A stretch of DNA of 36,750 nucleotides. It comes from Prosthecobacter sp. (lineage in GTDB: Bacteria > Verrucomicrobiota > Verrucomicrobiia > Verrucomicrobiales > Verrucomicrobiaceae). Under the pieces are notes generated by a model. That model did not search any database and was not told the origin of the DNA. It saw only the letters and a list, made by a program, of their open reading frames with translations. Shown here in pieces: positions 24,962 through 31,775 of the stretch. The position numbers and the translations under genes are program-made. The DNA is taken from NCBI GenBank assembly GCA_017853885.1, contig JAFMIR010000037.1, positions 1-36,750 of the forward strand, written 5' to 3'. How positions within the stretch are numbered: position 1 is the stretch's first letter; every line of letters begins with the position of its first letter.

Positions 24962-26353
24962 ATGTCCTCCATCTCGTATCTCCCCGGCAAACAACCCCAT
25001 TCCCGCGAATATCGGCTCATCTTCAAGAACATTGATCGCGTCGGCTGGAATTCTTCCATTGAGTGCGCCATGGCGGACGGAGGTTACGAGATGCTCAAAA
25101 AGGCCCTAGGCATGGAACGCAGCGCCATCACGAACGAAGTCAAAGCCAGCGGACTTCGAGGCCGAGGTGGTGCTGGCTTCCCCACCGGGGTCAAATGGGG
25201 CTTCATCCCACCCACCAACACCAAGCCTGTTTATCTCATCTGCAACGCCGACGAATCCGAGCCCGGCACCTTCAAAGATCGCTACATCATCCATCAGGAC
25301 CCGCATCAGCTCATCGAAGGCATGGCCATCGCTTGCTATGCTGTCGGGGCCAAGCTCGCCTACATCTACATCCGCGAGGAATTCCCCGAAGGTGCCAAAA
25401 TCCTCGAAAAAGCCATCGCGGAGGCTCACGCGAAGGGTTTCCTAGGCAAAAACATCCTCGGCAGCGGCTTTGACTGCGAGATTTACGTCCATCGTGGTGC
25501 CGGAGCTTACATCTGCGGCGAGGAAACCGGCCTCATCGAGTCCTTAGAAGGTAAACGCCCCTACCCGCGCATCAAGCCACCCTATTTCCCTGCCGCGCTT
25601 GGTCTCTACATGAGCCCCACCATTGTCAACAACGTCGAATCTCTCTGCCATGTGAAACACATCCTGCAGATGGGTGGCGCAGAATACGCTAAGCTCGGCA
25701 CGCCGAACAACACCGGCACCCGCATCCTGTGCGTCTCCGGTGATGTGCAAAAACCCGGTTACTATGAGATCCAAGTCGGTAAGCTCACCATGGGCGAGGT
25801 GATCAACGACCTTTGCGGTGGATTGAAGCCGGGACGCAAACTGAAGGCCATCATCCCCGGTGGTTCCTCCGCCAAGGTGTTACGTGCCGATGAACAGTTT
25901 AAACTCAAAGACGGCCGTGAGCTTACCATCTGGGACATTCCCATGGACTTCGACACCATGGCTGCCTGCGGCACGATGGCAGGGTCCGGTGGCGTCATCA
26001 TCATGGACGACAGCCGTAGCATGAGTTGGGTCATCAACAACCTGAACAACTTCTATGCCCACGAGAGTTGCGGCCAGTGCACTCCCTGCCGCGAAGGCAG
26101 CCTGTGGATGAAAAAGATCAGCGACCGCATTGTTTCCGGCAATGCCAGCCCCGATGATGTGGACACGCTGGAGCAGGTCGCTGTGCAAATCGACGGACGC
26201 ACCATCTGCGCTTTCGGCGAAGCCTCTGCTTGGCCCACCCAGTCCTTCGTTCGGAAATTTCGTGACGAACTCAAAGCGGACTGCAGGGCTGACCTCACGG
26301 GAAAAATCGTGAACAACGAAGGCAAAGAGGCCGCGGCCAGCCTCAGCGCCTGA
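24962..26353 (+). CDS. nuoF: NADH-quinone oxidoreductase subunit F
   Basis: This 463-residue protein is the NADH- and FMN-binding 51-kDa subunit of complex I. Visible motifs are the NADH-binding GRGGAGFPTGVKWGF at about 67-81, the FMN-contacting CNADESEPGTFKDR, GAGAYICGEETGLIESLEG, and the N3 [4Fe-4S] ligands Cys370, Cys373, Cys376 (SCGQCTPCREG) and Cys416 (TICAFGEASAWP). It passes electrons from NADH to the peripheral arm. In most genomes nuoE precedes it and nuoG follows; here it is flanked by a divergent peptidase and a response regulator, so the other subunits must be encoded elsewhere. A soluble NAD-dependent hydrogenase or formate dehydrogenase diaphorase subunit is a less likely alternative. 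Confidence 0.93.
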   Translation: MSSISYLPGKQPHSREYRLIFKNIDRVGWNSSIECAMADGGYEMLKKALGMERSAITNEVKASGLRGRGGAGFPTGVKWGFIPPTNTKPVYLICNADESEPGTFKDRYIIHQDPHQLIEGMAIACYAVGAKLAYIYIREEFPEGAKILEKAIAEAHAKGFLGKNILGSGFDCEIYVHRGAGAYICGEETGLIESLEGKRPYPRIKPPYFPAALGLYMSPTIVNNVESLCHVKHILQMGGAEYAKLGTPNNTGTRILCVSGDVQKPGYYEIQVGKLTMGEVINDLCGGLKPGRKLKAIIPGGSSAKVLRADEQFKLKDGRELTIWDIPMDFDTMAACGTMAGSGGVIIMDDSRSMSWVINNLNNFYAHESCGQCTPCREGSLWMKKISDRIVSGNASPDDVDTLEQVAVQIDGRTICAFGEASAWPTQSFVRKFRDELKADCRADLTGKIVNNEGKEAAASLSA

Positions 26354-26379
26354 TCAGGAAGAGCTGCTCACACCACGTC

Positions 26380-26405
26380 GCCGATTGAAATCGGCTGTAG
26401 TTTTT
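26380..26405 (+). terminator. Weak intrinsic terminator after nuoF
   Basis: A 6-bp perfect stem (GCCGAT/ATCGGC) with a TGAA loop lies 27 bp after the nuoF stop. Five Ts follow, but separated from the stem by five bases (tgtag), which weakens the case. If functional it isolates nuoF from the response-regulator unit. Confidence 0.4.
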
Positions 26406-26446
26406 CGGTTTCTGCATGCATCGAAAGGCACTGTGGCTGCACCTGT

Positions 26447-26462
26447 GCGACGAGATCGTAAC
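26447..26462 (+). promoter_or_regulatory. Direct-repeat site GCGAC-N6-GTAAC, candidate regulator box 1
   Basis: The sequence GCGACGAGATCGTAAC has two half-sites 11 bp apart, the period typical for PhoB/OmpR-family dimers. Two more sites with the form G(T/C)GAC-N5-CGTAAC lie at 28538-28553 and 31709-31724. This one ends 51 bp before the ATG of the response-regulator gene, the same distance as at the tpsB-like gene. It is probably an autoregulatory site; this is inferred from pattern and position only. Confidence 0.5.
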
Positions 26463-26513
26463 AGAGAGGCCTTTGGCATAACGAGTAATGTGACGTTGAT
26501 GTGCCTTAATCGC

Positions 26514-27212
26514 ATGAGCCGCATCCTGATCGTCGATGACGAAAAAGACATCACCGACCTCGTTACCCTTCACTTATCCCAAGAAGGATGCGAAGTTATC
26601 GCGGTTCACAACGGACTCGAAGTTCTGGAGACAGCCGCCAAGGAGAGGCCACAGCTGATCGTGCTCGATATCATGTTGCCTGGCATGGATGGCTGGCAGG
26701 TATTCCGCAACTTACGCACAGATGCCCGCACGCGCTCGATCCCTGTGCTCATGCTCAGCGCCCGCTCGCAGCCACGCGACCGTATCAACGGCCTTGAAAT
26801 GGGTGCCGATGACTACCTAACGAAGCCCTTCAGTCCGCGCGAGCTTGTCTTGCGCATCCGGGCCATTCTGCGCCGTTCACAAAAAGTCTCCATTAGTGAC
26901 GAACTGCGGGTTGGAGACTTTGTCGTAGACCGTCAGAACATGGTCCTGCTCGTGGACGGCAAGGTAGCTGACCTGACTTCCACCGAAATGAAGCTGATTT
27001 GCTTTATGATGGCGAATCCCGATGTCATTCACTCTCGAGGTGAACTGCTGAACGCCGTGTGGGGTTATGCGGACGACACGCACTCTCGAACTCTCGACAC
27101 ACATGTAAAGCGCCTGCGGGACAAATTGGGAGATCATGGAAGTCACATCGGCACGGTAAGAAAGCAGGGCTATCTTTTTGTCTCTAACCCGCGAAAAGAC
27201 GCCGCGAAATGA
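26514..27212 (+). CDS. OmpR/PhoB-family response regulator
   Basis: The frame is open from 26385, but the ATG at 26514 gives the standard receiver start MSRILIVDDEKDITD and a normal 232 residues. The receiver domain is intact: acidic Asp8-Asp9, phosphoacceptor Asp52 (LIVLDIMLPGMDGW), Ser82 and Lys104 (DDYLTKPFSP). The C-terminal winged helix (about 130-228) has the OmpR-family signature (LTSTEMKLICFMMANPDVIHSRGELLNAVWGY; RTLDTHVKRLRDKLG). It is most like PhoB-type regulators. It overlaps the following kinase-like gene by 4 bp (ATGA). A candidate box at 26447-26462 suggests autoregulation. Which kinase phosphorylates it is unclear, because its coupled partner lacks the phosphoacceptor histidine. 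Confidence 0.94.
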   Translation: MSRILIVDDEKDITDLVTLHLSQEGCEVIAVHNGLEVLETAAKERPQLIVLDIMLPGMDGWQVFRNLRTDARTRSIPVLMLSARSQPRDRINGLEMGADDYLTKPFSPRELVLRIRAILRRSQKVSISDELRVGDFVVDRQNMVLLVDGKVADLTSTEMKLICFMMANPDVIHSRGELLNAVWGYADDTHSRTLDTHVKRLRDKLGDHGSHIGTVRKQGYLFVSNPRKDAAK

Positions 27213-27946
27213 ACTCTTCAAGTGAGACCTACGATGGAGAGACCATGCAAATGTTCCTCTCACGGGCAGAGCTGGAGCTACGCACGCCCTTGGCATTGAT
27301 TCTTGGCTATATCGAAACTCTTAAGACCGGTTCGATCAAAAGCGGCGAATCGCTTGGACGCTGCCTTGACATCATGGACAAACACTCGCGCAGACTGATG
27401 CACGTGATCGACGACATCAATGCCTTAGCTCGTCTGCAAGCCTCCGATACCCTCATGCCCTGTGATGATGCCTTCATTCGTCGCAGTCTAGAGACCGCTT
27501 GTGAAAGCCTCATGCCACTGGTCGAAATGACAGGCTGCCGTGTTTCCAGTCACATTCCCGTGGGCAGTTGTCAGCTGAAGGGAGATCGCAGCGTTTGGCA
27601 TCTGGTTTTTTCCAAGCTTCTAGAAGAAGTCATCCGAAATCTGCCAGCACGATCATCCATTGATCTCATGGTTTTTTGGGATCCCGCAGGCTGCCGAATG
27701 GAGTTACGTGCAAATGCGCCGATGATCTCACGCGGCCCAGTGGCCGAAGGGTTGGGCGATTGGAGTCATGCCGCTCTTGGTCTGATTGTGGTGAAAAGAG
27801 CCATGGAGCTCCATCATGGCTCGCTGGAATGGCTCACACCTTCTGAAGGCGGCACCTTGTTACGCCTTTACCTGCCATGCTTGGATAGCTGCGCTGATAA
27901 CCAGCCCTCTTCTTCTACAAGAACCGCCATATCATCATGTCAGTGA
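27209..27946 (+). CDS. Degenerate histidine-kinase-like protein (no phosphoacceptor His)
   Basis: This 245-residue protein has no membrane segment and no input domain. Its N-terminal half is a DHp-like dimerisation helix: AELELRTPLALILGYIETL corresponds to the H-box SHELRTPL, but the histidine position is Leu22 (CTG codon). In the ATP-binding half the N-box asparagine is replaced (FSKLLEEVIRNLP where NLLxNAxK is usual) and the DxGxG loop is missing (RANAPMIS). The later ALGLIVVKRAMELHHGSLEW and GGTLLRLYLP still show PhoR/HisKA-type ancestry. Autophosphorylation therefore looks impossible. A role as phosphatase, anti-regulator or scaffold for the coupled response regulator is possible. It overlaps its neighbours by 4 bp upstream and 10 bp downstream. 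Confidence 0.82.
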   Translation: MNSSSETYDGETMQMFLSRAELELRTPLALILGYIETLKTGSIKSGESLGRCLDIMDKHSRRLMHVIDDINALARLQASDTLMPCDDAFIRRSLETACESLMPLVEMTGCRVSSHIPVGSCQLKGDRSVWHLVFSKLLEEVIRNLPARSSIDLMVFWDPAGCRMELRANAPMISRGPVAEGLGDWSHAALGLIVVKRAMELHHGSLEWLTPSEGGTLLRLYLPCLDSCADNQPSSSTRTAISSCQ

Positions 27947-28482
27947 GATCCTTGCTCGCCATCGTTGGACTGCTTGGAATGCAGTCCACCTCTTTGGCTA
28001 TCGAAAACCCATCTTTGGACGCGGAGATTCAGACAAGCACACTCATTCATCAGGGGGAACCGCCTCCTGATTTTTCGTGCCAAACCACAGATGGAATTAC
28101 CTTCACGCTTTCCCAGCAAAAAGGAAAAGTAGTATTGTTGTATTTTTTCGCCTCAAGCGTGCCTTTTTGCTATGCTGAGATGCGCTACATCGAAAAAGAA
28201 ATCGTAAAGAAACTCGAAAAGCGCACCGACTTCGTCGTGCTTTGCCTAGCTCGTGGACACACGCGTGAAGAAGTTGTGCGAATCGCAGGGGAGAATCACT
28301 TGCGACTGCCAATGGCGGCAGATGAATCGAGGGAAATCTACGCAAGCATGTTCACCAAGTTTGTGCCACGCACCGTGCTCGTCAGTCAAGATGGCCGTGT
28401 GATTTACACCTCAGCGGGATCAAGAGAATTTGAGGGTATTGTGAAGCTCCAGCAAGTCATTGCCCGCCATCTGCGGGATTAA
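27937..28482 (+). CDS. Exported TlpA/AhpC-like redoxin with a single active-site cysteine
   Basis: The product is 181 residues with a signal peptide (MSVRSLLAIVGLLGMQSTSLA). The thioredoxin fold is recognisable from EPPPDFSCQTTDGITFTLSQQKGKVVLLYFFAS, a typical redoxin start, and from PRTVLVSQDGRVIYTSAG, which carries the cis-proline region. Canonical TlpA-like proteins have W-C-x-x-C; here the loop reads SSVPFCYAEM, so the first cysteine is Val75 and only Cys78 remains. Cys48 (FSCQTT) might act with it. Dithiol reductase activity of the usual kind is unlikely; peroxidatic, binding or sensory roles are possible. It overlaps the kinase-like gene by 10 bp, so the three genes 26514-28482 form one operon. 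Confidence 0.85.
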   Translation: MSVRSLLAIVGLLGMQSTSLAIENPSLDAEIQTSTLIHQGEPPPDFSCQTTDGITFTLSQQKGKVVLLYFFASSVPFCYAEMRYIEKEIVKKLEKRTDFVVLCLARGHTREEVVRIAGENHLRLPMAADESREIYASMFTKFVPRTVLVSQDGRVIYTSAGSREFEGIVKLQQVIARHLRD

Positions 28483-28537
28483 AGTGACAGAAAGGTCACC
28501 GCATAATCAGTAAGAGCATTTCAGGATACGTGAAGCC

Positions 28538-28553
28538 GTGACCAAAACGTAAC
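28538..28553 (+). promoter_or_regulatory. Direct-repeat site GTGAC-N6-GTAAC, candidate regulator box 2
   Basis: GTGACCAAAACGTAAC repeats the half-site after 11 bp. About 12 bp downstream is GAATAC (28566-28571), a plausible -10 for an activator-dependent promoter. The PEP-CTERM gene starts 123 bp after the site. A weaker variant, GTGAC-N6-GTCAC at 28484-28499, lies 38 bp upstream and could be a second site or a small hairpin after the redoxin stop. Confidence 0.5.
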
Positions 28554-28676
28554 GCTCACAGAGTGGAATACCCTTTTTTAAAGCCTAATTCACGAGCGCG
28601 AGTTCACGGCTGAATGCTTGGTGACTCATCACTCCAGACGCTTCTCCATCTTCAACCGACAACCCATATCCAACAC

Positions 28677-29513
28677 ATGCTCATCCAAACCAAACATCTT
28701 CTCACCATGCTCGCCGTGGCTGGGATGACCTTGTTCGCCTCTAGGGCGAGCGCCACAACCTATGTTGCCGGGGATCTGCTCCTTGGCTTCCGAGCCTCAG
28801 GTGGCACAGGTTCCAGCACGAACCTGATCGTTAACCTCGGGCAAGCCGATACGGTCTATCGCGATGCCGTTGCCAATATCTCGAGCGTCATTGACATTGG
28901 CACCCTCCTCACCAGCACTTACGGAGCAAGCTGGGACACCCGTTCTGATCTCTACTGGGGCGTGGTTGGCGTGCGTTCTGCCTCCAGCATCGGTTCCGCA
29001 GTGGATGGTGATCCTGTGCGCACGAATTATCTGTCTATTGCGCAAACAACCGTAAATCCGGGAACCCAATCTTCCGCAGCTTGGGAGATTCCTGGCTCCA
29101 CCTCACGGGCGGATGTGGCAAATGCCATCAACGGGCTCGCCGCCAACTACGATGCCTTCTCCACCGCGGTGACGAATACAGCACTGCTTCCTTCTTCAAC
29201 TGGAAGCACGTGGTCCACCAACAACACTGGTTCCAGTTCTTTTACGCTTGCTGGCACAGTTGAGGGCAACTTCGGATCGGGAGCCTCTGGCACGGCTTTG
29301 GATCTCTATCGCGTGTTGAATTCCACGTCGGGCGCAAATCCCACCGGCACAGTAGGTATCGGCTCCTTCGAGGGCACCTTCACCATCAGCAATACGGGTG
29401 TCGTCGGTTTTGCCGTCACCGCTGTTCCTGAGCCAAGTCGCGCTCTGCTCGCTGCTGTGGGTCTAATGACCATTGCTTTCCGTCGTCGCCGCAAAGTTCA
29501 AAAAACCGCCTGA
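28677..29513 (+). CDS. PEP-CTERM sorted secreted protein
   Basis: The frame is open from 28614, but the ATG at 28677 begins a clean signal peptide (MLIQTKHLLTMLAVAGMTLFASRASA), giving 278 residues. The mature part is rich in Ser, Thr, Gly and Asn, as in secreted beta-rich surface proteins, and starts TYVAGDLLLGFRASGG, a pattern I recall from other verrucomicrobial PEP-CTERM proteins. The C-terminus has the full sorting signal: VPEP at 250-253, a hydrophobic helix at about 256-268 and RRRRK at 269-273. Exosortase would cleave and anchor or release it; no exosortase gene is in the window. It probably ends up in the outer envelope or extracellular matrix. The next gene follows after 34 bp. Confidence 0.9.
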   Translation: MLIQTKHLLTMLAVAGMTLFASRASATTYVAGDLLLGFRASGGTGSSTNLIVNLGQADTVYRDAVANISSVIDIGTLLTSTYGASWDTRSDLYWGVVGVRSASSIGSAVDGDPVRTNYLSIAQTTVNPGTQSSAAWEIPGSTSRADVANAINGLAANYDAFSTAVTNTALLPSSTGSTWSTNNTGSSSFTLAGTVEGNFGSGASGTALDLYRVLNSTSGANPTGTVGIGSFEGTFTISNTGVVGFAVTAVPEPSRALLAAVGLMTIAFRRRRKVQKTA

Positions 29514-29547
29514 TTCACTCCTCATCTTTATCCTACATTTTTTTAAA

Positions 29548-30786
29548 ATGAAATCTTCCATTCAACTCTTCACCGCTTTGCTGGCCTTGTCCTTAGTCCA
29601 GCACGCCTCCGCAGACCTCACCATACGCCTCACAGGGTCGACCGCCTTCCGTGCTGGCACACACAAGGCCATCGTCGCTATGATGGGCGGTGAAACAAAC
29701 TGCAAATTCGCCACGGCGATGATCAGTGGCAACTCAGCAGCCACACAAGCAGGCTATGAAGGTGCCGACTACTCTGTCATTCAAGGCAACGCTACTGGCA
29801 TTACCGGAGTTACCACCGTGCAGTGCACGTGGACGGGATCTGCCACGGGGATTGCTGATGTCGCTCAGGGCAACAATCTTCTCTTCATTCCCGTTTCCGC
29901 ACTACCAATAAGCAATGGCTACACCAATGCTACTGTGGGCAATGGCGCCTCACGCGCTACCCAATCCACAACAGCGCGCATGGCCTTCTCGGATGTCTAC
30001 CAATCCTCCACGCCCACTCCGACACCTGCTTTGGTCAACAACAATTTGGCTATCATACCATTCTGCTTTGTGGCGAACAGAGGCACCACAGGAATCACCA
30101 ATATGACTCAGCAGCTGAGTCGCGCTCTCTGGACCAATGGTTCACAGCCCAAGAAGCTGTTTACAGGTAATTCTGCCGCTGCAGATGCCAATGATTTGGT
30201 CCTCGCTGTTGGACGTGACAACGGCTCAGGAACCCGGATCACCCAATTGGCTGAGACCAAATATGGTGTGTTCACTCCAGTGCAACAGTGGAAAATAAGC
30301 AGCACAGGCACCACGATTACAACAGCTCAAGTCTGGCCTATCAATGATGGTGTTGGTTCTTTTGCTGCAGGTAATGGTGGATACAGTTCTGGTAGTACGA
30401 TTCGCAATTTCATGCCCTACACTTCTACCTCAGTGACTCTCAAGGATGACTTAGGAAACGATGTTGCCACCGGCATTCCAGTCAACTTGATTACTTGGCT
30501 TGGCATTAGCGATGCCAACACGGCTGTTACAAACCTCGCCGTGCGGTTATCTTATGAGGGAGTGACGTATGATGGAAGCAACGCTTCACTGATCTATGAA
30601 GGTCTCTACACGGCATGGGGCTACCTCCACCTCTATCACCCATCCGGTTTGAGCACAGACGAAACCCAATTCAGAACCAACCTTGCTACACAGCTCGACA
30701 ATGCTACCACCCTCGGCGCCGCCGGACTGCGTATCTCCCAAATGCAAGTCAGCCGTTCGAATGACGGTGCGACCGTTGGACCATGA
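29548..30786 (+). CDS. Secreted protein, weakly like phosphate-type substrate-binding proteins
   Basis: The frame is open from 29473, overlapping the previous gene, but the ATG at 29548 starts a signal peptide (MKSSIQLFTALLALSLVQHASA), giving 412 residues. The mature protein begins DLTIRLTGSTAFRAGTHKAI, which resembles the GST/S-x-F start of PstS-like phosphate-binding proteins. The body is low in Lys/Glu and rich in Thr, Asn, Gly and Ala, unlike a compact cytoplasmic protein. I see no transport ATPase or permease genes nearby, so a classical ABC role is not supported. It may be a surface or periplasmic binding protein working with the downstream Ton/porin genes. A strong terminator follows its stop by 29 bp. 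Confidence 0.75.
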   Translation: MKSSIQLFTALLALSLVQHASADLTIRLTGSTAFRAGTHKAIVAMMGGETNCKFATAMISGNSAATQAGYEGADYSVIQGNATGITGVTTVQCTWTGSATGIADVAQGNNLLFIPVSALPISNGYTNATVGNGASRATQSTTARMAFSDVYQSSTPTPTPALVNNNLAIIPFCFVANRGTTGITNMTQQLSRALWTNGSQPKKLFTGNSAAADANDLVLAVGRDNGSGTRITQLAETKYGVFTPVQQWKISSTGTTITTAQVWPINDGVGSFAAGNGGYSSGSTIRNFMPYTSTSVTLKDDLGNDVATGIPVNLITWLGISDANTAVTNLAVRLSYEGVTYDGSNASLIYEGLYTAWGYLHLYHPSGLSTDETQFRTNLATQLDNATTLGAAGLRISQMQVSRSNDGATVGP

Positions 30787-30815
30787 TGACTTTTTGATGC
30801 TCCGAAATCCGTTTG

Positions 30816-30848
30816 CTGGTGCTGACCCATAGGTCAGCACCAGTTTTT
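30816..30848 (+). terminator. Strong intrinsic terminator inside the envelope cluster
   Basis: A perfect 12-bp stem (CTGGTGCTGACC/GGTCAGCACCAG) with a CATA loop is followed immediately by TTTTT. It lies 29 bp after the stop of the substrate-binding-like gene and only 18 bp before the next start at 30867. The next gene must therefore depend on read-through or on a promoter inside this region. Confidence 0.9.
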
Positions 30849-30866
30849 GCATCTGTCGCATATCTC

Positions 30867-31679
30867 ATGATACGACCTCTTCATTTGCTGCTCACATGCT
30901 CTCTAGTCACCAATGCGGCGCTTGGGTGGCTGACGTTAAGATTGCAATCAAGTCATTTAAACAAATCGAGCGTGCTTAACGCAGCAGATACAAACCAGCC
31001 TGCGATACCTCCTCACCCGCTGATGAGCCAGGCCGTGCCACCAGCGGATTCAAAAACTTCTCCGGTAGTGAACTGGCACACTCTGGAGGCGCCCGACTTT
31101 GCCACCTACATTGCGAATCTGCGCCGAGCCGGCTGTCCGGAGCCCACGATTCGTCGCCTCATCGAGCCCGAGTTGCATGCCGTGTTTGAGGCACGGCGTC
31201 AAAACCCCTTAACAAACCTTTCGGAACCCTGTTCTCCCGAAGATGAGGCAGCAACTCTAGCCGCGCTGCTTGACTCTGATGAATCTGAGGAGCTTTCGAA
31301 AAGCCTCGAAACAGCCCAAGCCAACCTTGTGCTACCTTTTGCCCCTGCCGCCTTTCTCGTAGGCAATGCTGCAACCGATCTCGCGTTTCAGGACAACGCA
31401 CTCTCGATCACACCAACGGACACTTCACTGGCACCGGAAACGGTTCAAACACTCACCGACATGCGCCGCCAGTTCGGTGATCAAGTCAGCGTTTCCAACA
31501 GCTCCCCTTCTAGTCACGAATACTATCTTCAGTGGCTCAAAGCTCAGCGGACGAGTGATGACTACTTTGCCTCACTCTATGGTGGCGATCACTTCATTCG
31601 GGTCCAGCAACAGGCGAATGTCCAACGCGTGCAACACAACCAAGTCAACGCGGCTCAAGTGACAAAGCCGTCAAATTAA
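30867..31679 (+). CDS. Uncharacterised membrane-anchored protein
   Basis: The frame is open from 30813, but that start lies within the terminator. The ATG at 30867 begins a hydrophobic anchor or signal (MIRPLHLLLTCSLVTNAALGWLTLRL), giving 270 residues. A Pro/Ser/Thr-rich linker follows. Then comes a conserved-looking module, DFATYIANLRRAGCPEPTIRRLI with ELHAVFEARR, a pattern I recall from uncharacterised Verrucomicrobia proteins. The C-terminal part is helical and Gln/Asn-rich. No enzymatic motif is visible. No good Shine-Dalgarno sequence precedes the start. It sits between a strong terminator and a candidate regulator box, so it may be expressed at a low level. The function is unknown. Confidence 0.75.
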   Translation: MIRPLHLLLTCSLVTNAALGWLTLRLQSSHLNKSSVLNAADTNQPAIPPHPLMSQAVPPADSKTSPVVNWHTLEAPDFATYIANLRRAGCPEPTIRRLIEPELHAVFEARRQNPLTNLSEPCSPEDEAATLAALLDSDESEELSKSLETAQANLVLPFAPAAFLVGNAATDLAFQDNALSITPTDTSLAPETVQTLTDMRRQFGDQVSVSNSSPSSHEYYLQWLKAQRTSDDYFASLYGGDHFIRVQQQANVQRVQHNQVNAAQVTKPSN

Positions 31680-31708
31680 ACCAACAAAGCATCTTCCAGG
31701 CTGAACCG

Positions 31709-31724
31709 GTGACGCATTCGTAAC
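31709..31724 (+). promoter_or_regulatory. Direct-repeat site GTGAC-N6-GTAAC, candidate regulator box 3
   Basis: GTGACGCATTCGTAAC shares the G(T/C)GAC-N5-CGTAAC form with sites at 26447 and 28538. It ends 51 bp before the preferred ATG at 31776, the same distance as site 1 from the response-regulator start. No convincing -10 sequence is seen downstream. Confidence 0.5.
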
Positions 31725-31775
31725 CTTGGCTTTGTTGAGGTGGGACACGGTGCTGCCAAAAGCAGGTTGGCAAAA

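Noticed and set aside
27209..27946. Calling the gene a functional PhoR-type sensor kinase
   Set aside because: The phosphoacceptor His is Leu, the N-box Asn and the DxGxG loop are missing, and there is no sensor or membrane region.
29548..30786. Annotation as a true PstS phosphate-transport protein
   Set aside because: Only the short N-terminal GSTAFR-like start resembles PstS; there are no pstC, pstA or pstB genes nearby and the composition is unusual.
28677..30786. Treating the PEP-CTERM or substrate-binding-like protein as the TpsA cargo of the TpsB-like transporter
   Set aside because: Neither shows a TPS secretion domain or beta-helix repeats, and the PEP-CTERM protein has its own sorting signal.
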